This document shows, piece after piece, positions 8,177 to 16,524 of a DNA stretch of 64,000 nt. Each line of letters starts with the position of its first letter. Within the stretch, counting starts at the first letter, position 1. The position numbers and the translations under genes are program-made. The notes under the pieces were generated by a model. The model was not told the origin of the DNA. It worked only from the letters and a program-made list of their open reading frames with translations, and made no database searches. The DNA comes from Nocardioides sp. zg-DK7169 (GTDB lineage Bacteria; Actinomycetota; Actinomycetes; Propionibacteriales; Nocardioidaceae): contig NZ_JABJRA010000004.1 in assembly GCF_013155365.1 (NCBI RefSeq), positions 186,001-250,000 of the forward strand, written 5' to 3'.

Positions 8177-9592
8177 ATGCAACAGGTGCAGGCGACGTAC
8201 GTCGACGGGACATGGGCCGCGGGCGGTGGTGCGGAGCTGGAGGTCGGAAGCGCCGCCGACGGGAGCGTGCTGGCGCGCTTCCGCGGCGCGGACGCCAGGG
8301 ACGTGGACCGGGCCTGTGCGGCGGCGGACACGGCCTGGGGCGCGTGGGCCGCGACGAGCGTGGGGGAGCGCGCCGACCTGTTGCGGGCGACCGCGGACCT
8401 GGTCGCCAAGCGGGCCGACGAGCTGGGCGCGGTGGCCTCCCTCGAGGTCGGCACCCCGGCCCGGATGGCGAGCACCGTCCACGGCCACCTGGTCGCGGCG
8501 ACGATCCGCGACGTGGCCACCACGCTGGAGTCCTACGCCTTCGAGGAGCGGGTCGGCACGTCGCTGGTCCTCAGGGAGCCGATCGGCGTCGCGGCCGCGA
8601 TCACCGCCTGGAACTACCCGCTCTACCAGCTCGCGACCAAGCTCGTCCCGGCGCTCGCCGCCGGCTGCACGGCCGTGCTCAAGCCCTCGGAGGTCGCGCC
8701 GCTGACCACCGTCGCCTTCTTCGAGGCCCTGGCCGAGGCCGGTCTTCCCGCGGGCGTGGCCAACCTCGTCGTCGGCACCGGCGCCGCGGCGGGCGAGGCC
8801 CTGGTGACCGACCCCCGGGTCGGCATCGTCAGCTTCACCGGCTCCACCCGCACCGGTGCGCGGATCGCCGAGCTGGCCGCCCCGGGCATCACCCGGACCA
8901 CCCTCGAGCTCGGCGGCAAGTCGGCGAGCGTGGTGCTCGACGACGCCGACCTGGGCCAGGCCGTGGCCGCGTCCCTGCGCGGCTGCCTGATCAACAACGG
9001 ACAGACCTGCGCCGCGCTCACCCGTCTGGTGGTGTCGCGCTCGCGGCTCGCCGAGGTCGAGCAGCTGCTGGTGGACGCCGTCGCCCAGCTGGTGACCGGC
9101 GACCCCCGCGACGAGGCCACCGACGTCGGCCCGGTCGCCTCCGCCGCCCAGCGCGAGCGGGTCCTCGCTCACATCGAGGACGCCCTCGCCCAGGGCGCCG
9201 TGCTCGTGGCCGGCGGTCCCGGACCGGTGGACGGCGCTCCGGCGGGCGGGCACTACGTGCGACCCACCGTGCTGCGCGTCGAGCCGCACCTGCGGATCGC
9301 GCGCGAGGAGGTCTTCGGGCCGGTGCTGTGCGTGATCGCCGTGGACTCCGAGGACGAGGCCGTCGCGGTCGCCAACGACACCGACTACGGCCTCTCCGGG
9401 GCGGTCTGGTCCGGCGACCCCGACCGCGCCCTCGCGGTCGCTCGCCGGTTGCGGACCGGTCAGGTCGCCGTCAACGGCGGCGCGTTCAACATCTCCGCGC
9501 CGTTCGGCGGCTACAAGCGCTCGGGCTACGGGCGTGAGGGAGGCCGATTCGGCCTGGAGGAGTACTTCGAGACCAAGGCGGTTCAGCTGTGA
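8177..9592 (+). CDS. NAD(P)-dependent aldehyde dehydrogenase
   Basis: A 471-residue aldehyde dehydrogenase, paralogous to the one on the opposite strand. ITAWNYPLYQLATK marks the coenzyme site, LELGGKSASVVLD the glutamate and NNGQTCAALTR the catalytic cysteine. GAGGGG (8166-8171 area) precedes the ATG. Its stop overlaps the GTG of the following zinc alcohol dehydrogenase, so both are co-translated and probably act one after the other, alcohol to aldehyde to acid. In a Baeyer-Villiger pathway this would convert the hydroxy acid from lactone opening to a dicarboxylate. Confidence 0.9.
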   Translation: MQQVQATYVDGTWAAGGGAELEVGSAADGSVLARFRGADARDVDRACAAADTAWGAWAATSVGERADLLRATADLVAKRADELGAVASLEVGTPARMASTVHGHLVAATIRDVATTLESYAFEERVGTSLVLREPIGVAAAITAWNYPLYQLATKLVPALAAGCTAVLKPSEVAPLTTVAFFEALAEAGLPAGVANLVVGTGAAAGEALVTDPRVGIVSFTGSTRTGARIAELAAPGITRTTLELGGKSASVVLDDADLGQAVAASLRGCLINNGQTCAALTRLVVSRSRLAEVEQLLVDAVAQLVTGDPRDEATDVGPVASAAQRERVLAHIEDALAQGAVLVAGGPGPVDGAPAGGHYVRPTVLRVEPHLRIAREEVFGPVLCVIAVDSEDEAVAVANDTDYGLSGAVWSGDPDRALAVARRLRTGQVAVNGGAFNISAPFGGYKRSGYGREGGRFGLEEYFETKAVQL

Positions 9593-10749
9593 CGACCTAC
9601 CCGACCACCGGCGCCCCGGCGTTCCAGGCCGCGGCCACCCCGGGCGCCTCGCGCACCCGGGTCCGCGCCGCCGTGCTGAGCGCGGCGCCCGGGCACCTCG
9701 AGGTGCTCGACGTCGAGCTCGACGACTGGCTGGCGCCCGACGAGGTGCGGGTGCGCGTCGACGCCTGCGGGCTGTGCCACTCCGACCTGCACATGATCGA
9801 CGGCGAGCTGCCCGTCGTGATGCCGACCGTCCCCGGCCACGAGATCGCCGGCACGGTGGAGGGCGTCGGCGCCGCGGTTCTCGACCTGGCCCCCGGGGAC
9901 CGGGTGGTTGCCTGCCTGTCGATGTTCTGCGGCACGTGCGCCGAGTGCCGCGCCGGGCGCACCTTCCTCTGCGAGCGCCGCAACGACCTCGGCCGCGCCG
10001 AACGGCCGGTGCCCCGGCTGGTCCGCGACGGCCAGCCGGTCGGGCAGGTGGCCGGCCTCGGCGGCCTCGCCGAGCGCACGATCCTGCACCGCAACTCCGT
10101 GGTGCGGGTGTCCGCCGAGCTGCCGGTGGACCGCGCCGCGCTGCTGGGCTGTGCCGTGCTGACCGGAGTGGGCTCCGCCCTCCACGGCGCGGGCGTCCGC
10201 CCGGGTGACAGCGTGGCGGTGATCGGCTGCGGCGGCGTCGGGCTCAACGTCGTCCAGGGTGCACGGCTGGCCGGCGCGACCCGGATCGTGGCCGTCGACC
10301 TCGGCGCCGACAAGCTCGAGGTCGCGCGCCGCTTCGGCGCGACCGACGTGGTCGACGCCGGGACGACCGACCCTGTCACGGCCGTGGTGGAGCTCACCGG
10401 CGGCGTCGACCACGCCTTCGACGTGGTCGGCCGGCAGGCGACGGTCGCGCAGGCGGTCGGGATGGTGCGCGCGGGCCGGACGGCGTACGTCGTCGGGATC
10501 CCGCCGGTCGGCGAGCAGTTCGTGCTGCCCGGTCTGCCCCTCGTCACCTCGGCGAAGGGCGTGCGCGGGCTGCTGATGGGCGCCAACCACTTCCCCCGCG
10601 ACATCCCGGTGCTCGCCGACCTCTACCAGCAGGGCCGCCTGGAGCTCGACGCCCTGGTGTCCGCCCGGATCCCGCTGGACGAGGCGGACGAGGGCTTCGC
10701 CCAGATGCGCCGCGGCCAGGCCACGCGCGTGGTCGTCACCTTCGACTGA
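9589..10749 (+). CDS. Zinc-dependent alcohol dehydrogenase (MDR family)
   Basis: A 386-residue medium-chain dehydrogenase. CGLCHSD and PGHE supply the catalytic zinc ligands, CGTCAECRAGRTFLC carries the four structural-zinc cysteines, and GCGGVGLNVV is the nucleotide-binding glycine motif. The GTG start overlaps the upstream stop by GTGA. The N-terminal 20 or so residues before VRAAVLS are longer than in many relatives, so a later start cannot be excluded. Coupled expression with an aldehyde dehydrogenase indicates an alcohol-to-acid oxidation module within the ketone catabolic island. Confidence 0.9.
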   Translation: MTTYPTTGAPAFQAAATPGASRTRVRAAVLSAAPGHLEVLDVELDDWLAPDEVRVRVDACGLCHSDLHMIDGELPVVMPTVPGHEIAGTVEGVGAAVLDLAPGDRVVACLSMFCGTCAECRAGRTFLCERRNDLGRAERPVPRLVRDGQPVGQVAGLGGLAERTILHRNSVVRVSAELPVDRAALLGCAVLTGVGSALHGAGVRPGDSVAVIGCGGVGLNVVQGARLAGATRIVAVDLGADKLEVARRFGATDVVDAGTTDPVTAVVELTGGVDHAFDVVGRQATVAQAVGMVRAGRTAYVVGIPPVGEQFVLPGLPLVTSAKGVRGLLMGANHFPRDIPVLADLYQQGRLELDALVSARIPLDEADEGFAQMRRGQATRVVVTFD

Positions 10750-10790
10750 CTCGCCGCTCCGGTCTCTCACCCGCCCCGGACGGACCACGC

Positions 10791-10821
10791 CCCCGGACGC
10801 CGGCCCCGCCGGTGTCCGGGG
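10791..10821. terminator. Hairpin terminator between convergent genes
   Basis: A 13-bp stem with one wobble pair (CCCCGGACGCCGG against CCGGTGTCCGGGG) and a CCCCG loop lies between the alcohol dehydrogenase and the convergent padR-type gene. It probably works for both strands. Confidence 0.75.
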
Positions 10822-10834
10822 AGCGCGCCCGTGC

Positions 10835-11500
10835 TCAGGCCTTGTGCGAGCGCAGCTCCTCCGAGGACCGCCGGGCGGGGTCGACGGCGTCTGCGGAGTC
10901 CGCGGCGCGCTTGCTCTTGCTGAACGCCTCGTCGAGCTCGGCGAGCATCTGGTCCGCGCGGTCGCGCTCGTCGGCGTAGTAGCGTTCCGACCAGCGCAGC
11001 ACCATCTCGGGGAACGCCCAGCCGGGCTCCCGGCGCGCGCCCTCGGCGTCGACCTCGGCACGCACCCGCATCTTCTCGCTCTGGTCGCGGTGCTCCTCGA
11101 GCATCGAGCGCAGCCGCGTGGGGTCGCTGGCGTGCCCGAGCCACATCCGCAGCATCACGCCGTGCTTGAGCACGACCGGCTCGACGGGGGCCTCGGCCGC
11201 CCACCGCGCCACCGCGCGCTCGCCCTCCGGCGTGATCCGGTACAGGCGCTTGCCCCGCACGTCGTCCTTGTTGACCACGCGGGAGGTGGCGAACCCGAAG
11301 CCCTCGAGCTTGCGCAGCTCGCCGTAGATCTGGCTGTACGACGGGGCCCAGTAGAAGAACCGCATGCTCCAGTCGGCCCACTTCTTCAGGTCGTAGCCGG
11401 AGAGCTCCTCGCCGAACGAGAGCAGGCCCAGGACCGCCCAGCTGGTGTTGCGCAGGTCGGGGAGAGGTGCCTCGTCGGGCGTCTCGTCGTCGTTCGCCAT
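10835..11500 (-). CDS. PadR-family transcriptional regulator
   Basis: A 221-residue regulator of the PadR family. The winged-helix domain occupies about 15-95, with NTSWAVLGLLSFGEELSGYDLKKW at its start described here only by position (residues 17-40), followed by SYSQIYGELRKLEGFGF and the wing near GKRLYRITPEG. The remaining half is the helical dimerisation domain of the Vir_act_alpha_C type. It is divergent from the second hydrolase-monooxygenase-SDR operon, and a perfect palindrome lies 28 bases upstream of its start, so it most likely represses itself and that operon and responds to a pathway compound. Confidence 0.9.
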   Translation of the reverse strand: MANDDETPDEAPLPDLRNTSWAVLGLLSFGEELSGYDLKKWADWSMRFFYWAPSYSQIYGELRKLEGFGFATSRVVNKDDVRGKRLYRITPEGERAVARWAAEAPVEPVVLKHGVMLRMWLGHASDPTRLRSMLEEHRDQSEKMRVRAEVDAEGARREPGWAFPEMVLRWSERYYADERDRADQMLAELDEAFSKSKRAADSADAVDPARRSSEELRSHKA

Positions 11501-11527
11501 GCCTCAGCGTACCCCGCGTCGACTTCT

Positions 11528-11554
11528 CGGCATGTTCCGCATCAGAACATGCCG
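11528..11554. promoter_or_regulatory. Probable PadR operator palindrome
   Basis: CGGCATGTTC (11528-11537) and its exact complement GAACATGCCG (11545-11554) flank a 7-base spacer. The site lies between the padR-type gene and the divergent hydrolase gene. ATGT/ACAT half-sites are characteristic of PadR operators, though the spacing here is wider than in the best known example. Confidence 0.7.
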
Positions 11555-11630
11555 AGCGCGACCTTCGTCCCTCTTGTGGCTGGACACTATTTCGGTTAGT
11601 AATAGTTCAGACCAGAACGAGGAGGCAGGG

Positions 11631-12644
11631 GTGACAGTGCTCGACGACGCGCTCGGAGGCGAGGTGGCACGGCTGCTCGCGGTCCTCGAGGAGGGCTTCC
11701 CGCCCGTGCACCTGATGAGCGGACCCGAGGCGCGGGCCGCGGTGGCCGCCCGGGCGGTGGCTCCGGACAACCTGGACGACGTCCGGGCGACGGAGGACCA
11801 CCGGGTGCCCACCGAGGGCGGTGACCTGCGAGTGCGGGTCTACCGGCCGTGGGACGACGCGGGCCCCCGCCCCGCGGTGGTCTTCCTGCACGGTGGCGGC
11901 TTCGTGTTCTGCAGCATCGAGAGCCACGACGGCTTCTGCCGCACGATGTCGCGGGCGCTCGGCGCGGTGGTGGTCTCGGTGGACTACCGCCTGGCCCCCG
12001 AGCACCCGGCGCCCGCCGCGGCAGACGACGCCCTCACAGCCCTGCGCTGGGTCCACGAGGGCGCCGCCGGCCTCGGCGTCGATCCGCGACGGGTCGCGGT
12101 GGCCGGGGACAGCGCCGGCGGCAACCTCGCGGCGGTCACGGCCCTGCGGGCGCGCGACCACGAGGACCTCCCGCTGGCCGCCCAGGTCCTGCTCTACCCG
12201 GTGGTGGAACCCGACTTCGAGTCCGAGAGCTACCGGCACTACGCCACCGGGCACTTCAACACCAGGGCCGCGATGGAGTGGTACTGGCGCCAGTACCTCG
12301 GAGGCGACCCGGCGACGACCCCGCTCCCGGGGCCGCCCGAGCACGTCGTCCCCACCCGTGCGGCCAGCCTGGCCGGGCTCGCCCCGGCGGTGGTGGTCAC
12401 GGCCGGCCGCGACCCGCTCGCCAGCGAGGGCCGTCGCTACGCCGGGCTGCTCGGCGAGGCCGGCGTCCGCGTGCGGCACCGGCACTTCCCCGACCTGTTC
12501 CACGGCTTCGCCACCATCGGCCCGTTCCCGGCGGCCGCCTCCGCGCGCGAGCTGCTGTGGCACGACCTGCGAGCCCTGCTCGCCGTACCCGCCGACGCCA
12601 CCGGCGTCGCGACGAAGGAGAACCATGACCAGCACCGCCGTTGA
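11631..12644 (+). CDS. Alpha/beta hydrolase, hormone-sensitive-lipase type
   Basis: A 337-residue esterase-like hydrolase with the oxyanion motif FLHGGGFVF near 85 and the nucleophile elbow GDSAGGN near 160. The C-terminal RDPLASEGRRYA and HGFATIG segments fit the Asp and His of the triad. GTG at 11631 is chosen because AGGAGG lies five bases upstream; the open frame continues upstream without a ribosome site. It overlaps the next monooxygenase gene by 20 bases, the same order as the other hydrolase-monooxygenase pair, which supports a lactone or ester hydrolase role. A divergent PadR regulator and palindrome control the promoter. Confidence 0.88.
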   Translation: MTVLDDALGGEVARLLAVLEEGFPPVHLMSGPEARAAVAARAVAPDNLDDVRATEDHRVPTEGGDLRVRVYRPWDDAGPRPAVVFLHGGGFVFCSIESHDGFCRTMSRALGAVVVSVDYRLAPEHPAPAAADDALTALRWVHEGAAGLGVDPRRVAVAGDSAGGNLAAVTALRARDHEDLPLAAQVLLYPVVEPDFESESYRHYATGHFNTRAAMEWYWRQYLGGDPATTPLPGPPEHVVPTRAASLAGLAPAVVVTAGRDPLASEGRRYAGLLGEAGVRVRHRHFPDLFHGFATIGPFPAAASARELLWHDLRALLAVPADATGVATKENHDQHRR

Positions 12645-14223
12645 CGTCCTCGTGGTGGGCGCCGGCTTCTCGGGCCTGTACGCCGTGCACCGCGCGCACC
12701 AGCGCGGGTGGACCGTCGCGGGCGTGGAGGCCGCCCCGGAGGTCGGCGGCACCTGGTGGTGGAACCGCTACCCGGGCGCCCGCTGCGACGTCGAGAGCCT
12801 CGACTACTCCTACTCCTTCGACGAGGACCTGCAGCGCAGCTGGCGCTGGAGCGAGCGCTACGCCACCCAGCCGGAGATCCTGCGCTACATCCAGCACGTC
12901 GCCGACCGCTTCGACCTGCGTCGCCACTACCGCTTCGGCACCCGGGTGGAGGGCGGCCGCTTCGAGGAGGAGGAGGCGCGCTGGGTGGTGCGCACCGACG
13001 CCGGGGAGGAGCTGCGGGCGCGCTACCTCGTCCTGGCGACCGGCAGCCTCTCCGCACCGCTGGACCCCGCGATCCCCGGGCTGCCCGGGTTCGAGGGACG
13101 GATCCTGAGGACCTCGAGCTGGCCCGAGGAGCCGGTCGACCTGACCGGCCGGCGCGTCGGCGTGGTCGGCACCGGGTCCTCGGGGATCCAGGTGATCCCC
13201 GAGGTGGCCGACCAGGCCGCCCAGCTCACCGTCTTCCAGCGCAGCCCGAACTTCTCGGTCCCCGCCTTCAACCGCCCCCTCAGCGACGAGGACTGGGAGC
13301 AGGCCCAGCGCGACTACGCCGAGCGCCGCCGCCTCTCCTGGGCCGGCGCCGCCGGCTCCCCGCACGTCAGCCACCCCGAGGACCCCTTCACGATGTCGGA
13401 GGAGGCACGCCGCGACGTGCTGGGCGAGTTCTGGCAGCGCGGCGGCGTGCTGTTCGGCAAGGCCTTCCCCCAGCAGTCCATCGACCCGCGCGTCAACGAC
13501 CTGGCCCGCGCCTACGCGGAGGAGCGGATCCGCGAGGTCGTCAAGGACCCGCAGGTGGCCGACGACCTGGTCCCCACCGACCACCCGATCGGGACCAAGC
13601 GGATCTGCACGGACACCAACTACTACGAGACCTTCAACCGCGACCACGTCACGCTGGTGAACCTGCGCCGCGACCCGATCGAGGCCGTCGAGGCCACCGG
13701 GGTGCGCACGGCGTCGGGGTTCCACGAGCTCGACGTGCTGGTGCTGGCGACCGGGTTCGACGCGATGACCGGGGCGATGACGCGCATCGACCTGGTCGGG
13801 CCGCGTGGTGACCGGATCACCGAGGCGTGGGCCGACGGGCCGGTCACCTACCTGGGGCTGTGCGTCCCGGGGTTCCCGAACCTGTTCAACCTCGCCGGCG
13901 TGGGCAGCCCGTCGGTGCTGTCCAACATGGTGCTGGCGGGGGAGCAGCAGGTGAACTGGCTGGTCGACCTGTTCGCGCACTGCGAGGAGGAGGGCCACAC
14001 CCAGGTCGAGGCGCGCGCGGACGCGGCGCGGGCGTGGACCGAGCACGTGGACGCGGTCGCGTCCCGGACGCTGTTCGTCCAGGCGAGCTCCTGGTACATG
14101 GGCGCCAACGTCGAGGGCAAGCCGCGTGGGTTCATGCCCTACCTGGGCGGTTTCGCGGCGTACGGCCGGCTCTGCGACGAGGCGCGCGACGGCGGGTACG
14201 CCGGATTCGTGCTGGGCTCGTGA
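12625..14223 (+). CDS. Baeyer-Villiger-type flavin monooxygenase with altered fingerprint
   Basis: A 532-residue flavin monooxygenase paralogous to the one at 4027-5658; both share GGTW, NRYPGARCD and TGSSGIQ segments. The FAD motif VVGAGFSGLYAVHR lies near residues 10-23 and the second Rossmann motif GTGSSGIQVIP near 180. The class fingerprint reads FEGRILRTSSWP (156-167), so the usual histidine is arginine at 162. That His is conserved in classical type I enzymes and affects catalysis, so substrate or activity may differ. AAGGAG lies seven bases before the ATG, inside the hydrolase gene. It overlaps the following SDR by GTGA. Confidence 0.88.
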   Translation: MTSTAVDVLVVGAGFSGLYAVHRAHQRGWTVAGVEAAPEVGGTWWWNRYPGARCDVESLDYSYSFDEDLQRSWRWSERYATQPEILRYIQHVADRFDLRRHYRFGTRVEGGRFEEEEARWVVRTDAGEELRARYLVLATGSLSAPLDPAIPGLPGFEGRILRTSSWPEEPVDLTGRRVGVVGTGSSGIQVIPEVADQAAQLTVFQRSPNFSVPAFNRPLSDEDWEQAQRDYAERRRLSWAGAAGSPHVSHPEDPFTMSEEARRDVLGEFWQRGGVLFGKAFPQQSIDPRVNDLARAYAEERIREVVKDPQVADDLVPTDHPIGTKRICTDTNYYETFNRDHVTLVNLRRDPIEAVEATGVRTASGFHELDVLVLATGFDAMTGAMTRIDLVGPRGDRITEAWADGPVTYLGLCVPGFPNLFNLAGVGSPSVLSNMVLAGEQQVNWLVDLFAHCEEEGHTQVEARADAARAWTEHVDAVASRTLFVQASSWYMGANVEGKPRGFMPYLGGFAAYGRLCDEARDGGYAGFVLGS

Positions 14224-14945
14224 GCGCCCCGATCGTCGACCTCACCGGCAAGGTCGCCCTGGTGACCGGTGCCGCTCGGGGTCAGGGAGCCGCGGAGGCG
14301 ACGCTGTTCGCCGAGCTGGGCGCGACGGTGGTGCTCACCGACGTGCTGGCCGACGAGGTCGGCGCCCTCGCCGACAAGATCGGGGGCAGCGCCACCCACC
14401 ACCGCCACGACACCTCCTCGGCGGCGGACTGGGCGCGGGTGGTGGAGGCGGTGCGCGCCGAGCACGGCCGCCTGGACGTGCTGGTCAACAACGCCGGCGT
14501 CTACCGCACCGGTGAGCTGACCGACTGGCCCGAGGCGGACCTGCGGGCGGTGCTCGACATCAACCTGCTCGGCCCGGTCCTGGGCATGCAGGCCGTCGTC
14601 CCGCTGATGCCCGCGGGCTCCTCGATCGTCAACGTCGCCTCGATCTCCGGCTTGCGCGGGCACGCCGGCGCGCTGCCGTACGCCGCCTCCAAGTGGGGCC
14701 TGCGGGGTGCCAGCCGCTCCGCGGCCCGGGAGCTGGGGCCGCGCGGCATCCGGGTCAACTGCGTGTGCCCGGGGTCCGTCGACACCCCGATGATCGCCGG
14801 CAGCACGATGGACCTCTCGCACCTGCCGATCCCGCGGCGCGGCACCGCCGACGAGGTGGCCGCGATGGTCGCGTTCCTGGCCAGCGACGTGAGCGGCTAC
14901 ACGACCGGGGCCGACTTCGTCGTCGACGGGGGCGCCACGGCCTGA
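14220..14945 (+). CDS. Short-chain dehydrogenase/reductase
   Basis: A 241-residue classical SDR. TGAARGQG (about 14-21) is the NAD(P)-binding motif, NNAG near 90 stabilises the sheet, and Ser near 138 with YAASK near 152 forms the catalytic set. CPGSVDTPM near 184 and the C-terminal DGGATA are typical. GTG overlaps the stop of the Baeyer-Villiger-type gene. In a ketone pathway it could oxidise the starting alcohol to the ketone that the monooxygenase uses; this is inferred from operon position. Confidence 0.9.
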   Translation: MSAPIVDLTGKVALVTGAARGQGAAEATLFAELGATVVLTDVLADEVGALADKIGGSATHHRHDTSSAADWARVVEAVRAEHGRLDVLVNNAGVYRTGELTDWPEADLRAVLDINLLGPVLGMQAVVPLMPAGSSIVNVASISGLRGHAGALPYAASKWGLRGASRSAARELGPRGIRVNCVCPGSVDTPMIAGSTMDLSHLPIPRRGTADEVAAMVAFLASDVSGYTTGADFVVDGGATA

Positions 14946-15003
14946 GTGCCGGGGGACTCGGTGGGTGGGAACGGGGCGACACCCGGCGGGTGCCTTTGCT
15001 TGG

Positions 15004-16506
15004 ATGCGACACATGTCCGCGACCGGGGGTGCCCGCACCCTGGGTGAGCTGTGCGAGCTGCGCGCCGAGACCCATCCGGACGCCGTCGCGGTGCGCGACG
15101 ACACCACGTCGCTGACCTACGCCGGGCTCGCCTCGCGGGCCCGCGCCGTGGCCCGGTTCCTGGGTGAGCGCGGCGTCGTGCCGGGCGACCGGGTCGTCGT
15201 GCAGGGGCCGAACCGGACCGCCTGGGTGAGCGCGGCGTACGGCGTGCTGCTGGCGGGCGCGACGGTGGCCCCGCTCGGGCACCGGGTGGCCGTGGTCGAG
15301 CGGGTGCGGCTTCTGGACCGGATCGCGCCGCGGCTGGTGCTCCAGGACGAGTCGGTGGCGCCGGTGCCCGGAGCGGTCGGCTTCGCCGAGCTCGGGGCGT
15401 TGCCCGCGGAGCCGCCCGGTGCGGGCGTGCGCGACCGGCCGTCCGGTGGCCCCGAGGCGCCGGCGCTCGTGCTGTGCAGCTCGGGCACCTCGGGCGCGCT
15501 GAAGGCGGTGCCGATGACCCACGCCCAGCTGCTCCGGGTCTACGACCACGTGGCGCGGGTCCTCGACGCGCGCGGCGACGACGTCTGGCTCGCGACCGTG
15601 CCGCTGGCGCACTCGTTCGGGTTCAACGGGATCCTGCTGGTCGCGATGATGACCGGCGCGACGGTGCGCCTGCTGCCCGGCTACGACCCGGCGCGGCTGA
15701 CCCGTCTGCTGCGCGAGGAGCGGGTCACCGTGCTCGCCGGGCCGCCGACGATCTACCACGACCTGGCGGGCCTGGACCCGGACGCCCCGGCACGCCACAC
15801 CCGCCTCGGGATCGTCGGCAGCACCGAGGTCTCCGCGCCGGACATGGCACGGCTGGCGACCCGCCTCGGCATCCCGCGGATGGCCACCGGCTACGGGATG
15901 ACGGAGACCTGCGGGACCGTCGCGCTGGGCGAGGTGCCGCGCGAGCCGGACGGTCCGCTGGCCTGGATGACGCCGCTGCCGGACTGCGAGGTGCGGATCA
16001 GCGACGAGGCCGGCCGCGCGGTCCCCGCCGGGGCTCGGGGCCGGGTGCAGGTGCGTGGCTACCACGTGTGCCGCGCCGACATCGGGGCACCTGCGGTCTC
16101 GCCCGAGGAATGGTTCGACACCGGCGACCTCGGCGAGCTGGACGCCGCCGGGCGGCTGGCGGTCGCCGGTCGCGCGAACGACACGATCATCGTCTCCGGG
16201 TTCAACGTCGACCCCCGCGAGGTCGAGGCCGCGCTGCGCGAGCACCCGCAGGTCGCCGACGTGGCCGTCGTCGGGGTGCACGACCCCCGCGTCGGCCAGC
16301 GCCTCCTGGCCTGCGTGATCCCGGCCGGGGACGCCCCCGACACCGCCGAGCTCGCCGCGCACGGGCGCGCCCGGCTCACGCCGTACAAGGTCCCGGGGGA
16401 GTACGTCGTGCTCGACGAGCTGCCCCGCACCGCCACCGGCAAGCTCTCCCGCGCCGCCCTGCGCCGGATGGTGGAGGACGGGCCGGCGACCGCCGGGCGC
16501 GACTGA
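15004..16506 (+). CDS. AMP-dependent acyl-CoA synthetase/ligase
   Basis: A roughly 500-residue adenylate-forming enzyme that would activate a carboxylic acid with ATP and CoA. The phosphate-binding loop reads LVLCSSGTSGALKAVPMTH, a slight variant of the usual SGTTGxPK. YGMTETCG, TGDLGELDAAGRL and the final RTATGKLSR, with the catalytic lysine, are all in place. Two in-frame ATGs, 15004 and 15013, are possible and neither has a strong ribosome site. It follows the SDR after about 58 bases and is the logical last step, feeding the acid product into beta-oxidation. Confidence 0.88.
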   Translation: MRHMSATGGARTLGELCELRAETHPDAVAVRDDTTSLTYAGLASRARAVARFLGERGVVPGDRVVVQGPNRTAWVSAAYGVLLAGATVAPLGHRVAVVERVRLLDRIAPRLVLQDESVAPVPGAVGFAELGALPAEPPGAGVRDRPSGGPEAPALVLCSSGTSGALKAVPMTHAQLLRVYDHVARVLDARGDDVWLATVPLAHSFGFNGILLVAMMTGATVRLLPGYDPARLTRLLREERVTVLAGPPTIYHDLAGLDPDAPARHTRLGIVGSTEVSAPDMARLATRLGIPRMATGYGMTETCGTVALGEVPREPDGPLAWMTPLPDCEVRISDEAGRAVPAGARGRVQVRGYHVCRADIGAPAVSPEEWFDTGDLGELDAAGRLAVAGRANDTIIVSGFNVDPREVEAALREHPQVADVAVVGVHDPRVGQRLLACVIPAGDAPDTAELAAHGRARLTPYKVPGEYVVLDELPRTATGKLSRAALRRMVEDGPATAGRD

Positions 16507-16524
16507 GCGGTCCCTGCCGCTCGC

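Noticed and set aside
16505..16522. GAGCGG/CCGCTC hairpin as a strong terminator between CoA ligase and LLM genes
   Set aside because: Only six base pairs and overlapping the stop codon; possible weak terminator, too short to list as a feature.
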